Assembly: GCA_023376005.1 (NCBI GenBank)
Contig: CM042145.1
Location: forward strand, 58,542,394-58,606,393
DNA: 64,000 bases
Origin: Doryteuthis pealeii
Taxonomy: Eukaryota; Mollusca; Cephalopoda; Myopsida; Loliginidae
Direction of reading: 5' to 3'
Program-made: the position numbers and the translations under genes
Part shown: positions 34,000 to 46,300 of the stretch, piece after piece
Layout: each line of letters opens with the position of its first letter
How positions within the stretch are numbered: the first letter of the stretch is position 1
Notes under the pieces: generated by a model
What the model was told of the DNA's origin: nothing
Databases searched by the model: none
The model's input: only the letters and a program-made list of their open reading frames with translations

Positions 34000-34600
34000 T
34001 GTTCTTTGTTTTCCTTTTTTTCATTATTTATCTGAAGTGACGACAGGGCGTGACACACGGAGGTACAGTCGTATCAATATTAATTTATGTAGAAATAAAA
34101 ATGGCCGCACGATATCACTTATGCGTAAATATGTTTCTATGTATGTTCAGGACTCGTTTTCTTTTTTATTAGAATTGTGTGAATCAACACTCGTTTTGAT
34201 TAGGTTAACATAGGCAAATGCTTTTTCGATAAATTCAATAAACCAGAACTGAGTCCCCACAGATGCTCAAAATATCAGTTGATTAGATCAATTTGGAGAA
34301 TTCCTACAACAGGCAATTTTTCTTCATAAGCGAAAGTTTAGAAGAAACACAGATGATATTGTTACTAAATTGAAGAACAGTTCATCTGCACTAACCACAT
34401 TGGAAGAATTTGTCGTTTTGGCATAATAGAATATCTAAAAGAATTATCAGAAAGTGTCAATGACCAAAATTTTGAAAGACGGTTAAAGATATCATTTCAA
34501 GAATTATTTGACACGCGAAAAAGCTGCCAAAATAATTGAATTTATCTACTTATTAAATGTTTCTATTACATGTTTTTGCTTATCAAATATAAGCCGATTC
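34000..34600. other. No feature recognised
   Basis: AT-rich, unique-looking. Frames are short and motif-free. Confidence 0.35.
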
Positions 34601-34608
34601 GAATAATG

Positions 34609-34923
<315 letters not shown>

Positions 34924-35274
34924 TACTATATTTATCTATGTTTCCTTAGTTAAGGTAGCATGGAGTCAACCATGTGTCCATGCTATCTTAACTCATAAAG
35001 CTGCTAGCTGGTGTGATTGTAACGGTCCCCAAGATTGAAGGAATTGGAAATCGAAGGCCATACACACCGCACCATTGTTGAGATCGGTTAGAATAATCAG
35101 AGTACTGGAGACTTGATGAAACTTGTCACTCAGACTCCATTGAAAGTCTTCCTTTTAAAATTGGAGTGAAAAGTCGCAAGGAGTAAAATAAATATAACTC
35201 CTGGATTTTGATGTCCTATCAGGCCATAGTAAAAATGAAAGAAACCGAAAAGTTAGACAAATACTTGGATCTTT

Positions 35275-35308
35275 AAAAAATTCAAAAAAGCGCTTTTTTG
35301 AATTTTTT
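35275..35308. repeat. 34-bp perfect palindrome
   Basis: A6, TTC, A6, GCGC, T6, GAA, T6: perfectly self-complementary. It may fold as a cruciform. No family known. Confidence 0.8.
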
Positions 35309-35399
35309 GAATTTTCGAATCTTGAATCGGCGTTCTTTGACCGCGGTCCTGTAACCAACCGTTTATCGCAAAAAAAATACACACGCGCAATCAACTGCA

Positions 35400-35617
35400 A
35401 TTAATCAATATCTTGATTAATCCACTGGATTTAACCCTGAAGATCCTTATGGTGAAACTCGAGTAGGTTATTACTGTGTACCATTATTATAATAAATTTG
35501 CTCTACTAACGTATTGAGCACTTTATATTTGTTATATCGCTGTCATTCATTGTGAAACTTGAATCAACTAAGCACTGTGACCATTTTCACCGGCAAGTCA
35601 CTTTTTCCACAAATACC

Positions 35618-35662
<45 letters not shown>
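35400..35662 (+). repeat. HHR-bearing repeat end (PLE-type), ends in (TA)n
   Basis: Aligns with 55310-55553: 'ttaaccctgaagatcct', 'aataaatttgctctac', 'aacgtattgagcac', 'atttgttatat', 'accggcaagtcac' and then (TA)n (35622-35662). A fragment of the same family occurs inverted at 50885-50913. Confidence 0.7.
35432..35470 (+). ncRNA. Hammerhead ribozyme, type I, CUCGAG helix III
   Basis: Stem I UAACC (35432-35436) pairs with GGUUA (35466-35470). The core is CUGAAGA (35437-35443) and GAAA (35454-35457). Stem II is short: CC with GG around UUAU, plus a U-U at the core end. Helix III is the palindrome CUCGAG (35458-35463). The UA cleavage site is at 35464-35465. The catalytic positions C3, G5, G8 and G12 are all present. 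Minimal helix III with a palindromic cap is the form reported in Penelope-like retroelements. Weak stem II may limit activity. Confidence 0.75.
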
Positions 35663-35663
<1 letters not shown>

Positions 35664-35664
<1 letters not shown>

Positions 35665-36760
35665 CGTTTTCTATTCATATCTATCTATCTATCTCTGTTC
35701 ATTATCTATCTATATATCTACTTAAATCGCTTCATATCTATCTACCTATGAGAGCCTCTGTATACATGTGTATGTACATACCTATTTGTGCGTGCGTATG
35801 ATGTATATTTGTATGTATTCCTTAGTATTGTTTAATGTTTTTTATGTACATACATTTTTTTTTTCGGTGCCACACATCCGAAGAGAACCGGACCCCAGTG
35901 CAATCTATCTTCGTCCCACCCAACCCCAGCCATCAAAAGCCAATCGAGTGAAAGGCAGAAGTTTTAGAATAACAGAAAGAAAGAAAGGAAGAAGAAAAAA
36001 GAGCCCGAAATAATGACTGCGTAAGCGAATATTCGAATCCTGAGAAAAAAAAAACAAAAACAAAAAAAAAAAAACAAGAAAAAAATTCCAGATAATTTTG
36101 GTTCGCACGGTACCTTAAAAATGTTACGTGATGAAAAAAACATCTCTATAATAATAAATAAGATAAAAACAAAATACAAAAGAAGGAAAGAATTGAAAGA
36201 AAAATGTCTTGAGTTAAAAATATTCTCAGAATATCATCTGAAAATTCTTTGATGCATTATCCGGAATTTTTATTTACCGAATTGTTCGAAATAAAATTCT
36301 TGCAAGGAACAATACGTAAAAAAGAGAAACGACGCACTTCTTCCGAAATAGGTCTAATTTTATCCAAGATTCCTTACTTTTACGTTCCTCTGCGAATCTC
36401 TTCGACCATTCGAATTCCGATTTTATTTCATAGTTTGAAATTCACCATTATTGAGTCGATTGTGAAGAATATGGAAGTTTATCTATTTAAAAAAAAAATC
36501 TTTATCGATACGCAGAGAAATGATATAAAAACGAAATGATAATAATATTATCTAAAAGATATCCCGATTTGGATAAGATTAATATTTAAATCACTCACAG
36601 AAACACTCACGCATTCAATTTCTTTATTCTTTTATTGGCCAGGCCGTCAAGTATTTTGTACATCACTGACCACGATGCATTTCAATTTCTTTGGTTTCTT
36701 TATTTAATAGCATATCAAGCTTCCTGGGTTATTTACTGCCAAAGACATCCTTATAGAAGA
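35664..36760. other. (TATC)n patch, otherwise unassigned
   Basis: TATC-rich at 35676-35745, A-rich homopolymers near 36050-36075. Frames at 35768-36013 and 36249-36539 are compositionally biased and lack motifs. Confidence 0.4.
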
Positions 36761-36764
36761 ACAG

Positions 36765-36915
36765 TAGTGTAGAATAGTACCATTTAACCCATGGGTATGT
36801 AGGCGTTCATACTTTTTCCAAAGGAATAAGTCCAAAATGAACATGATATCGCGACTGGAGTTCGAACTCTCTTTCTACAATGTCGCAGTCCGGCACGTTA
36901 ACCAATATGCTGCTT
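36765..36915 (-). repeat. tRNA-like SINE copy
   Basis: The minus strand reads a B-box-like 'gagttcgaactcc' and 'gatatcatgttcattttgga', paralleling the copy at 37295-37402. Confidence 0.45.
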
Positions 36916-37179
36916 AGACCCACCACTCTCGTCTTCTACATGATGGTCCGAATCGCTAGACAATCTCGTATTCTGATCGTCGTGGAGGTCTTCCGTGTGG
37001 TCGTTTCCGGTTTCTTGGATACCATTCGATAATTGCACGGGTTCTTTGTTGTCTGTAAAGATTGCGACGAAAACAACCCAGTGGAACATCTGTTTTAGGT
37101 ACTCAGATCACGTTCTTCACTACACTTCACCCTCGAATTACCTCGCTTTTAAACATTTTTAAAATTCTTTTTCTTTTCT

Positions 37180-37260
37180 TTTCAACCCATACAAGGGACC
37201 CTAACAGATACTACCAGTCCTGGACCAGGGAGTAATAGTTATGAAGGTAAACTACACATT
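37180..37260 (-). repeat. Family A fragment, inverted
   Basis: The plus strand reads 'agggaccctaacagatacta' and 'ccagggagtaatag', the reverse complement of the family A 'tagtacctgttagggtccc' block. Confidence 0.6.
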
Positions 37261-37294
37261 CCTCAGAGCTTCAGAATTGGAATCGCACCATCCG

Positions 37295-37402
37295 ATACAG
37301 GGCTTAACCCGTAAGTGTAAGGGTATTAGTTCAAAAGTGAACGTAATCGCGCGTCTGGAGTTTGAACTCACTAACTACCAGAACGTTAGCCACACGGCTA
37401 CG
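37295..37402 (-). repeat. tRNA-like SINE copy
   Basis: Minus strand: an A-box-like 'gtggctaacgttctgg', a B-box-like 'gagttcaaactccag' and 'gattacgttcacttttgaac'. Same body as 36765-36915. Confidence 0.5.
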
Positions 37403-37705
37403 GGGACACGAGCAAGTGAAAAGAAAATCCCAAAAGTTGAGAGGCAATTTTGATTGACATAAAACTTAAGGAAGACCAACGTTTTGTATCTATGTCTGTA
37501 TAATGCTTTTCAAAAGACACAACACTACCCTGGGAAAAGATGTGAAAATGTCACATTATTGCATTAACAGTATTGACTACTTAGGAGAGAATTTTATTAA
37601 TAAAACTTACACTTTCCTGCAAAGAAAACCACCCTCTTCGCTTAACAACATCATTATTCACTATTGTTCACAAAGCTGAAAGATCGGGTGTTTTATGTTT
37701 TATTC

Positions 37706-37708
<3 letters not shown>

Positions 37709-37761
<53 letters not shown>

Positions 37762-37969
37762 CATATATTCACACACACATATATATATATACATATATTC
37801 ACACACACATATATATATATACATATATTCACACACACAATATATATATATACATATATTCACACACACACATATATATATATACATATATTCACACACA
37901 CACATATATATATATACATATATTCACATACACACATATATATATATATATATATACATATATTCACAT

Positions 37970-38002
<33 letters not shown>

Positions 38003-38015
38003 CATATATTCACAT

Positions 38016-38074
<59 letters not shown>

Positions 38075-38123
38075 CATACACACATAGATATATACATATA
38101 TATATATATACATATATTCACAT

Positions 38124-38168
<45 letters not shown>

Positions 38169-38310
38169 CATATATTCACATACACACATATATATAGATA
38201 TATACATATGTATATATACATATATATTAATATACACACATAAATATGAATATATATATATATATATACAAATGTATACATAGATATATATTAATATACA
38301 CACATAAATA

Positions 38311-38344
<34 letters not shown>

Positions 38345-39645
38345 AATATATATATATACATATATATTAATATACACACATAGATATGAATATATATACA
38401 AATATATATATATACATATATATTAATATACACACATAGATATGAATATATATACAAATATATATATATACATATATATTAATATACACACATAGATATG
38501 AATATATATACAAATATATATACATATATATTAATATACACACATAGATATGAATATATATATATATGTATATACATATATATTAATATACACACATAGA
38601 TATGATATATATACAAATATATATACATATATATTAATATACACACATAGATATGAATATATATACAAATATATATACATATATATTAATATACACACAT
38701 AGATATGAATATATATACAAATATATATACATATATATTAATATACACACATAGATATGAATATATATACAAATGTATATATACATATGTATTAATATAC
38801 ACACATAGATATGAATATATATATACAAAGTTATATATACATTATATATAATATACACACATAGATATGAATATATATATATACAAATTTATATATACAT
38901 ATATATTAATATACACACATAGATATGAATATATATATATACAAATTTATATATACATATATATTAATATACACACATAGATATGAATATATATATATAC
39001 AAATTTATATATACATATATATAATATACACACATAGATATGAATATATATATATACAAATTTATATATACATATATATTAATATACACACATAGATATG
39101 ATATATATATATATTATATATATACATATATATTAATATACACACATAGATATATATATATATATATACATATATATTAATATACACACATAGATATGAA
39201 TATATATATATATATAAATGTATATATACATATATATTAATATACACACATAGATATGAATATATATATATATAAATGTATATATACATATATATTAATA
39301 TACACACATAGATATGAATATATATATATAAATGTATATATACATATATATTAACATACACGCATAGATATGAATATATATATATACAAATGTATATATA
39401 CATATATATTTATATACACACATAGATATGAATATATATATACATATGTATATATACATAAATATTAATATACACACATAGATATGAATATATATATACA
39501 AATGTATATATACATATATATTAATATACACACATAGATATGATATATATATATAAATGTATATATACATATATATTACCATATACACATAGATATGAAT
39601 ATATATATTATATACATATAGTGTGTGTGTGTATATATACTAGAA
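37709..39645. repeat. AT/AC minisatellite, about 1.9 kb in two domains
   Basis: Domain 1 (37709-38220): (CA)n, then units of (TA)n plus 'catatattcacacacac', 34-60 bp. Domain 2 (38225-39640): about 25 units of roughly 50-62 bp built as 'cacacatagatatgaa', (TA)n, 'caaatgtatatatac' and 'atatattaatata'. Length variation is mostly in the TA part. The open frames here (Tyr-Ile repeats) are artefacts. Confidence 0.9.
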
Positions 39646-39930
39646 CGAGTCATTGGTTTTGTAATATTCTGGTAACGGGAAGCACAATTAAAGAGCTACA
39701 GATTCTTGTGCTGCGGTTGTGAAGCTGACGAACCACAATCGACTGTAAGATGACTAAATTGTCTGATACTCTTTTTTTAATTATAAAAACTCCCCCTTCC
39801 AAAATAACCAACGAAACAAACAAGCAAAAATTATTCTTCACCAAACATGATTATTCCCTATTGTTCACAAAGAACAAACATCAACCATTTTATAAATAGA
39901 ACATCAATTTAGACGGAATCTCAATTGCCT

Positions 39931-39933
<3 letters not shown>

Positions 39934-39971
<38 letters not shown>
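39934..39971. repeat. (TA)n microsatellite
   Basis: About 19 TA units. Confidence 0.95.
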
Positions 39972-39973
<2 letters not shown>

Positions 39974-40164
39974 TAGGATAAGTCTAAACTTTTGAAATAC
40001 TTTGAAAATGCAAGGCACAATTGAGCAGTTCTGGATGCTTTTGCCTAGGTCACAAAAGGGATGAAATAGAGCGAACAATGAGATGCAGTCTTCCTTTTTT
40101 AATGAGAAGACATAAAGAAATAAAACCGAAACGAATATTTCTTTTTAAAAATTTCTATACACAG

Positions 40165-40196
40165 ACACACACTGACACAGACACACAGACACACAG

Positions 40197-40276
<80 letters not shown>
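40165..40276 (+). repeat. (CA)n/(CAGA)n-(TA)n compound microsatellite
   Basis: CA and CAGACA units to 40220, then TA to 40276, abutting the hammerhead relic. Confidence 0.95.
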
Positions 40277-40282
<6 letters not shown>

Positions 40283-40284
40283 GT

Positions 40285-40330
40285 CATCAACGTATACCAT
40301 GTTTCGAAGTATCACGTCTCTTCAGTGTGG
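40285..40330 (-). ncRNA. Hammerhead relic at left edge of the satellite array
   Basis: Minus strand: CCACA (40326-40330), CUGAAGA (40319-40325), a 13-nt stem II with one mismatch (40306-40318) and GAAA (40302-40305). It is homologous to 59915-59956. Helix III and the second half of stem I are eroded, so it is probably inactive. The satellite begins 4 bp to the right. Confidence 0.55.
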
Positions 40331-40333
40331 TTA

Positions 40334-43300
40334 GGATTCCCGTTAATCCGGCATCCAGGCAAATTTTCAAAAGGAATTCATTTCATTCAACCCAACCAAC
40401 AAGGTTAAATGCCAACAAATAAGGCCGAACGGGGTGGATTCCCGTTAATCCGGCATCCAGGCAAATTTTCAAAAGGAATTCATTTCATTCAACCCAACCA
40501 ACAAGGTTAAATGCCAACAAATAAGGCCGAACAGGGTGGATTCCCGTTAATCCGGCATCCAGGCAAATTTTCAAAAGGAATTCATTTCATTCAACCCAAC
40601 CAACAAGGTTAAATGCCAACAAATAAGGCCGAACAGGGTGGATTCCCGTTAATCCGGCATCCAGGCAAATTTTCAAAAGGAATTCATTTCATTCAACCCA
40701 ACCAACAAGGTTAAATGCCAACAAATAAGGCCGAACAGGGTGGATTCCCGTTAATCCGGCATCCAGGCAAATTTTCAAAAGGAATTCATTTCATTCAACC
40801 CAACCAACAAGGTTAAATGCCAACAAATAAGGCCGAACAGGGTGGATTCCCGTTAATCCGGCATCCAGGCAAATTTTCAAAAGGAATTCATTTCATTCAA
40901 CCCAACCAACAAGGTTAAATGCCAACAAATAAGGCCGAACAGGGTGGATTCCCGTTAATCCGGCATCCAGGCAAATTTTCAAAAGGAATTCATTTCATTC
41001 AACCCAACCAACAAGGTTAAATGCCAACAAATAAGGCCGAACAGGGTGGATTCCCGTTAATCCGGCATCCAGGCAAATTTTCAAAAGGAATTCATTTCAT
41101 TCAACCCAACCAACAAGGTTAAATGCCAACAAATAAGGCCGAACAGGGTGGATTCCCGTTAATCCGGCATCCAGGCAAATTTTCAAAGGAATTCATTTCA
41201 TTCAACCCAACCAACAAGGTTAAATGCCAACAAATAAGGCCGAACAGGGTGGATTCCCGTTAATCCGGCATCCAGGCAAATTTTCAAAAGGAATTCATTT
41301 CATTCAACCCAACCAACAAGGTTAAATGCCAACAAATAAGGCCGAACAGGGTGGATTCCCGTTAATCCGGCATCCAGGCAAATTTTCAAAAGGAATTCAT
41401 TTCATTCAACCCAACCAACAAGGTTAAATGCCAACAAATAAGGCCGAACAGGGTGGATTCCCGTTAATCCGGCATCCAGGCAAATTTTCAAAAGGAATTC
41501 ATTTCATTCAACCCAACCAACAAGGTTAAATGCCAACAAATAAGGCCGAACAGGGTGGATTCCCGTTAATCCGGCATCCAGGCAAATTTTCAAAAGGAAT
41601 TCATTTCATTCAACCCAACCAACAAGGTTAAATGCCAACAAATAAGGCCGAACAGGGTGGATTCCCGTTAACCGGCATCCAGGCAAATTTTCAAAAGGAA
41701 TTCATTTCATTCAACCCAACCAACAAGGTTAAATGCCAACAAATAAGGCCGAACAGGGTGGATTCCCGTTAAACCGGCATCCAGGCAAATTTTCAAAAGG
41801 AATTCATTTCATTCAACCCAACCAACAAGGTTAAATGCCAACAAATAAGGCCGAACAGGGTGGATTCCCGTTAAACCGGCATCCAGGCAAATTTTCAAAA
41901 GGAATTCATTTCATTCAACCCAACCAACAAGGTTAAATGCCAACAAATAACAGGGTGGATTCCCGTTAATCCGGCATCCAGGCAAATTTTCAAAAGGAAT
42001 TCATTTCATTCAACCCAACCAACAAGGTTAAATGCCAACAAATAAGGCCGAACAGGGTGGATTCCCGTTAATCCGGCATCCAGGCAAATTTTCAAAAGGA
42101 ATTCATTTCATTCAACCCAACCAACAAGGTTAAATGCCAACAAATAAGGCCGAACAGGGTGGATTCCCGTTAATCCGGCATCCATGCAAATTTTCAAAAG
42201 GAATTCATTTCATTCAACCCAACCAACAAGGTTAAATGCCAACAAATAAGGCCGAACAGGGTGGATTCCCGTTAACCGGCATCCAGGCAAATTTTCAAAA
42301 GGAATTCATTTCATTCAACCCAACCAACAAGGTTAAATGCCAACAAATAAGGCCGAACAGGGTGGATTCCCGTTAATCCGGCATCCATGCAAATTTTCAA
42401 AAGGAATTCATTTCATTCAACCCAACCAACAAGGTTAAATGCCAACAAATAAGGCCGAACAGGGTGGATTCCCGTTAATCCGGCATCCAGGCAAATTTTC
42501 AAAAGGAATTCATTTCATTCAACCCAACCAACAAGGTTAAATGCCAACAAATAAGGCCGAACAGGGTGGATTCCCGTTAATCCGGCATCCAGGCAAATTT
42601 TCAAAAGGAATTCATTTCATTCAACCCAACCAACAAGGTTAAATGCCAACAAATAAGGCCGAACAGGGTGGATTCCCGTTAAACCGGCATCCAGGCAAAT
42701 TTTCAAAAGGAATTCATTTCATTCAACCCAACCAACAAGGTTAAATGCCAACAAATAAGGCCGAACAGGGTGGATTCCCGTTAATCCGGCATCCAGGCAA
42801 ATTTTCAAAAGGAATTCATTTCATTCAACCCAACCAACAAGGTTAAATGCCAACAAATAAGGCCGAACAGGGTGGATTCCCGTTAATCCGGCATCCAGGC
42901 AAATTTTCAAAAGGAATTCATTTCATTCAACCCAACCAACAAGGTTAAATGCCAACAAATAAGGCCGAACAGGGTGGATTCCCGTTAATCCGGCATCCAG
43001 GCAAATTTTCAAAAGGAATTCATTTCATTCAACCCAACCAACAAGGTTAAATGCCAACAAATAAGGCCGAACAGGGTGGATTCCCGTTAATCCGGCATCC
43101 AGGCAAATTTTCAAAAGGAATTCATTTCATTCAACCCAACCAACAAGGTTAAATGCCAACAAATAAGGCCGAACAGGGTGGATTCCCGTTAATCCGGCAT
43201 CCAGGCAAATTTTCAAAAGGAATTCATTTCATTCAACCCAACCAACAAGGTTAAATGCCAACAAATAAGGCCGAACAGGGTGGATTCCCGTTAATCCGGC

Positions 43301-46300
43301 ATCCATGCAAATTTTCAAAAGGAATTCATTTCATTCAACCCAACCAACAAGGTTAAATGCCAACAAATAAGGCCGAACAGGGTGGATTCCCGTTAATCCG
43401 GCATCCAGGCAAATTTTCAAAAGGAATTCATTTCATTCAACCCAACCAACAAGGTTAAATGCCAACAAATAAGGCCGAACAGGGTGGATTCCCGTTAATC
43501 CGGCATCCAGGCAAATTTTCAAAAGGAATTCATTTCATTCAACCCAACCAACAAGGTTAAATGCCAACAAATAAGGCCGAACAGGGTGGATTCCCGTTAA
43601 TCCGGCATCCAGGCAAATTTTCAAAAGGAATTCATTTCATTCAACCCAACCAACAAGGTTAAATGCCAACAAATAAGGCCGAACAGGGTGGATTCCCGTT
43701 AATCCGGCATCCATGCAAATTTTCAAAAGGAATTCATTTCATTCAACCCAACCAACAAGGTTAAATGCCAACAAATAAGGCCGAACAGGGTGGATTCCCG
43801 TTAATCCGGCATCCAGGCAAATTTTCAAAAGGAATTCATTTCATTCAACCCAACCAACAAGGTTAAATGCCAACAAATAAGGCCGAACAGGGTGGATTCC
43901 CGTTAATCCGGCATCCAGGCAAATTTTCAAAAGGAATTCATTTCATTCAACCCAACCAACAAGGTTAAATGCCAACAAATAAGGCCGAACAGGGTGGATT
44001 CCCGTTAATCCGGCATCCAGGCAAATTTTCAAAAGGAATTCATTTCATTCAACCCAACCAACAAGGTTAAATGCCAACAAATAAGGCCGAACAGGGTGGA
44101 TTCCCGTTAATCCGGCATCCAGGCAAATTTTCAAAAGGAATTCATTTCATTCAACCCAACCAACAAGGTTAAATGCCAACAAATAAGGCCGAACAGGGTG
44201 GATTCCCGTTAATCCGGCATCCAGGCAAATTTTCAAAAGGAATTCATTTCATTCAACCCAACCAACAAGGTTAAATGCCAACAAATAAGGCCGAACAGGG
44301 TGGATTCCCGTTAATCCGGCATCCAGGCAAATTTTCAAAAGGAATTCATTTCATTCAACCCAACCAACAAGGTTAAATGCCAACAAATAAGGCCGAACAG
44401 GGTGGATTCCCGTTAATCCGGCATCCAGGCAAATTTTCAAAAGGAATTCATTTCATTCAACCCAACCAACAAGGTTAAATGCCAACAAATAAGGCCGAAC
44501 AGGGTGGATTCCCGTTAATCCGGCATCCAGGCAAATTTTCAAAAGGAATTCATTTCATTCAACCCAACCAACAAGGTTAAATGCCAACAAATAAGGCCGA
44601 ACAGGGTGGATTCCCGTTAATCCGGCATCCAGGCAAATTTTCAAAAGGAATTCATTTCATTCAACCCAACCAACAAGGTTAAATGCCAACAAATAAGGCC
44701 GAACAGGGTGGATTCCCGTTAATCCGGCATCCAGGCAAATTTTCAAAAGGAATTCATTTCATTCAACCCAACCAACAAGGTTAAATGCCAACAAATAAGG
44801 CCGAACAGGGTGGATTCCCGTTAATCCGGCATCCAGGCAAATTTTCAAAAGGAATTCATTTCATTCAACCCAACCAACAAGGTTAAATGCCAACAAATAA
44901 GGCCGAACAGGGTGGATTCCCGTTAATCCGGCATCCAGGCAAATTTTCAAAAGGAATTCATTTCATTCAACCCAACCAACAAGGTTAAATGCCAACAAAT
45001 AAGGCCGAACAGGGTGGATTCCCGTTAATCCGGCATCCAGGCAAATTTTCAAAAGGAATTCATTTCATTCAACCCAACCAACAAGGTTAAATGCCAACAA
45101 ATAAGGCCGAACAGGGTGGATTCCCGTTAATCCGGCATCCAGGCAAATTTTCAAAAGGAATTCATTTCATTCAACCCAACCAACAAGGTTAAATGCCAAC
45201 AAATAAGGCCGAACAGGGTGGATTCCCGTTAATCCGGCATCCAGGCAAATTTTCAAAAGGAATTCATTTCATTCAACCCAACCAACAAGGTTAAATGCCA
45301 ACAAATAAGGCCGAACAGGGTGGATTCCCGTTAATCCGGCATCCAGGCAAATTTTCAAAAGGAATTCATTTCATTCAACCCAACCAACAAGGTTAAATGC
45401 CAACAAATAAGGCCGAACAGGGTGGATTCCCGTTAATCCGGCATCCAGGCAAATTTTCAAAAGGAATTCATTTCATTCAACCCAACCAACAAGGTTAAAT
45501 GCCAACAAATAAGGCCGAACAGGGTGGATTCCCGTTAATCCGGCATCCAGGCAAATTTTCAAAAGGAATTCATTTCATTCAACCCAACCAACAAGGTTAA
45601 ATGCCAACAAATAAGGCCGAACAGGGTGGATTCCCGTTAATCCGGCATCCAGGCAAATTTTCAAAAGGAATTCATTTCATTCAACCCAACCAACAAGGTT
45701 AAATGCCAACAAATAAGGCCGAACAGGGTGGATTCCCGTTAATCCGGCATCCAGGCAAATTTTCAAAAGGAATTCATTTCATTCAACCCAACCAACAAGG
45801 TTAAATGCCAACAAATAAGGCCGAACAGGGTGGATTCCCGTTAATCCGGCATCCATGCAAATTTTCAAAAGGAATTCATTTCATTCAACCCAACCAACAA
45901 GGTTAAATGCCAACAAATAAGGCCGAACAGGGTGGATTCCCGTTAATCCGGCATCCAGGCAAATTTTCAAAAGGAATTTCATTTCAACCCAACCAACAAG
46001 GTTAAATGCCAACAAATAAGGCCGAACAGGGTGGATTCCCGTTAATCCGGCATCCAGGCAAATTTTCAAAAGGAATTCATTTCATTCAACCCAACCAACA
46101 AGGTTAAATGCCAACAAATAAGGCCGAACAGGGTGGATTCCCGTTAATCCGGCATCCAGGCAAATTTTCAAAAGGAATTCATTTCATTCAACCCAACAAG
46201 GTTAAATGCCAACAAATAAGGCCGAACAGGGTGGATTCCCGTTAATCCGGCATCCAGGCAAATTTTCAAAAGGAATTCATTTCATTCAACCCAACCAACA

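Noticed and set aside
36898..37089. 63-codon minus frame with a hydrophobic start and acidic body, after a splice-acceptor-like 'ctaaaacag'
   Set aside because: Looks slightly gene-like, but overlaps a SINE-like copy at its end, has no recognisable family and no partner exon.
37664..39588. Many long frames of Tyr-Ile or Thr-His repeats
   Set aside because: Direct translations of TA/CA repeats in several overlapping frames and both strands.
45881..46069. Open frame of 62 codons within the satellite (minus strand)
   Set aside because: It exists only because one variant unit lost 3 bp and with it the TGA present in every other unit; all six frames of the standard unit are closed.
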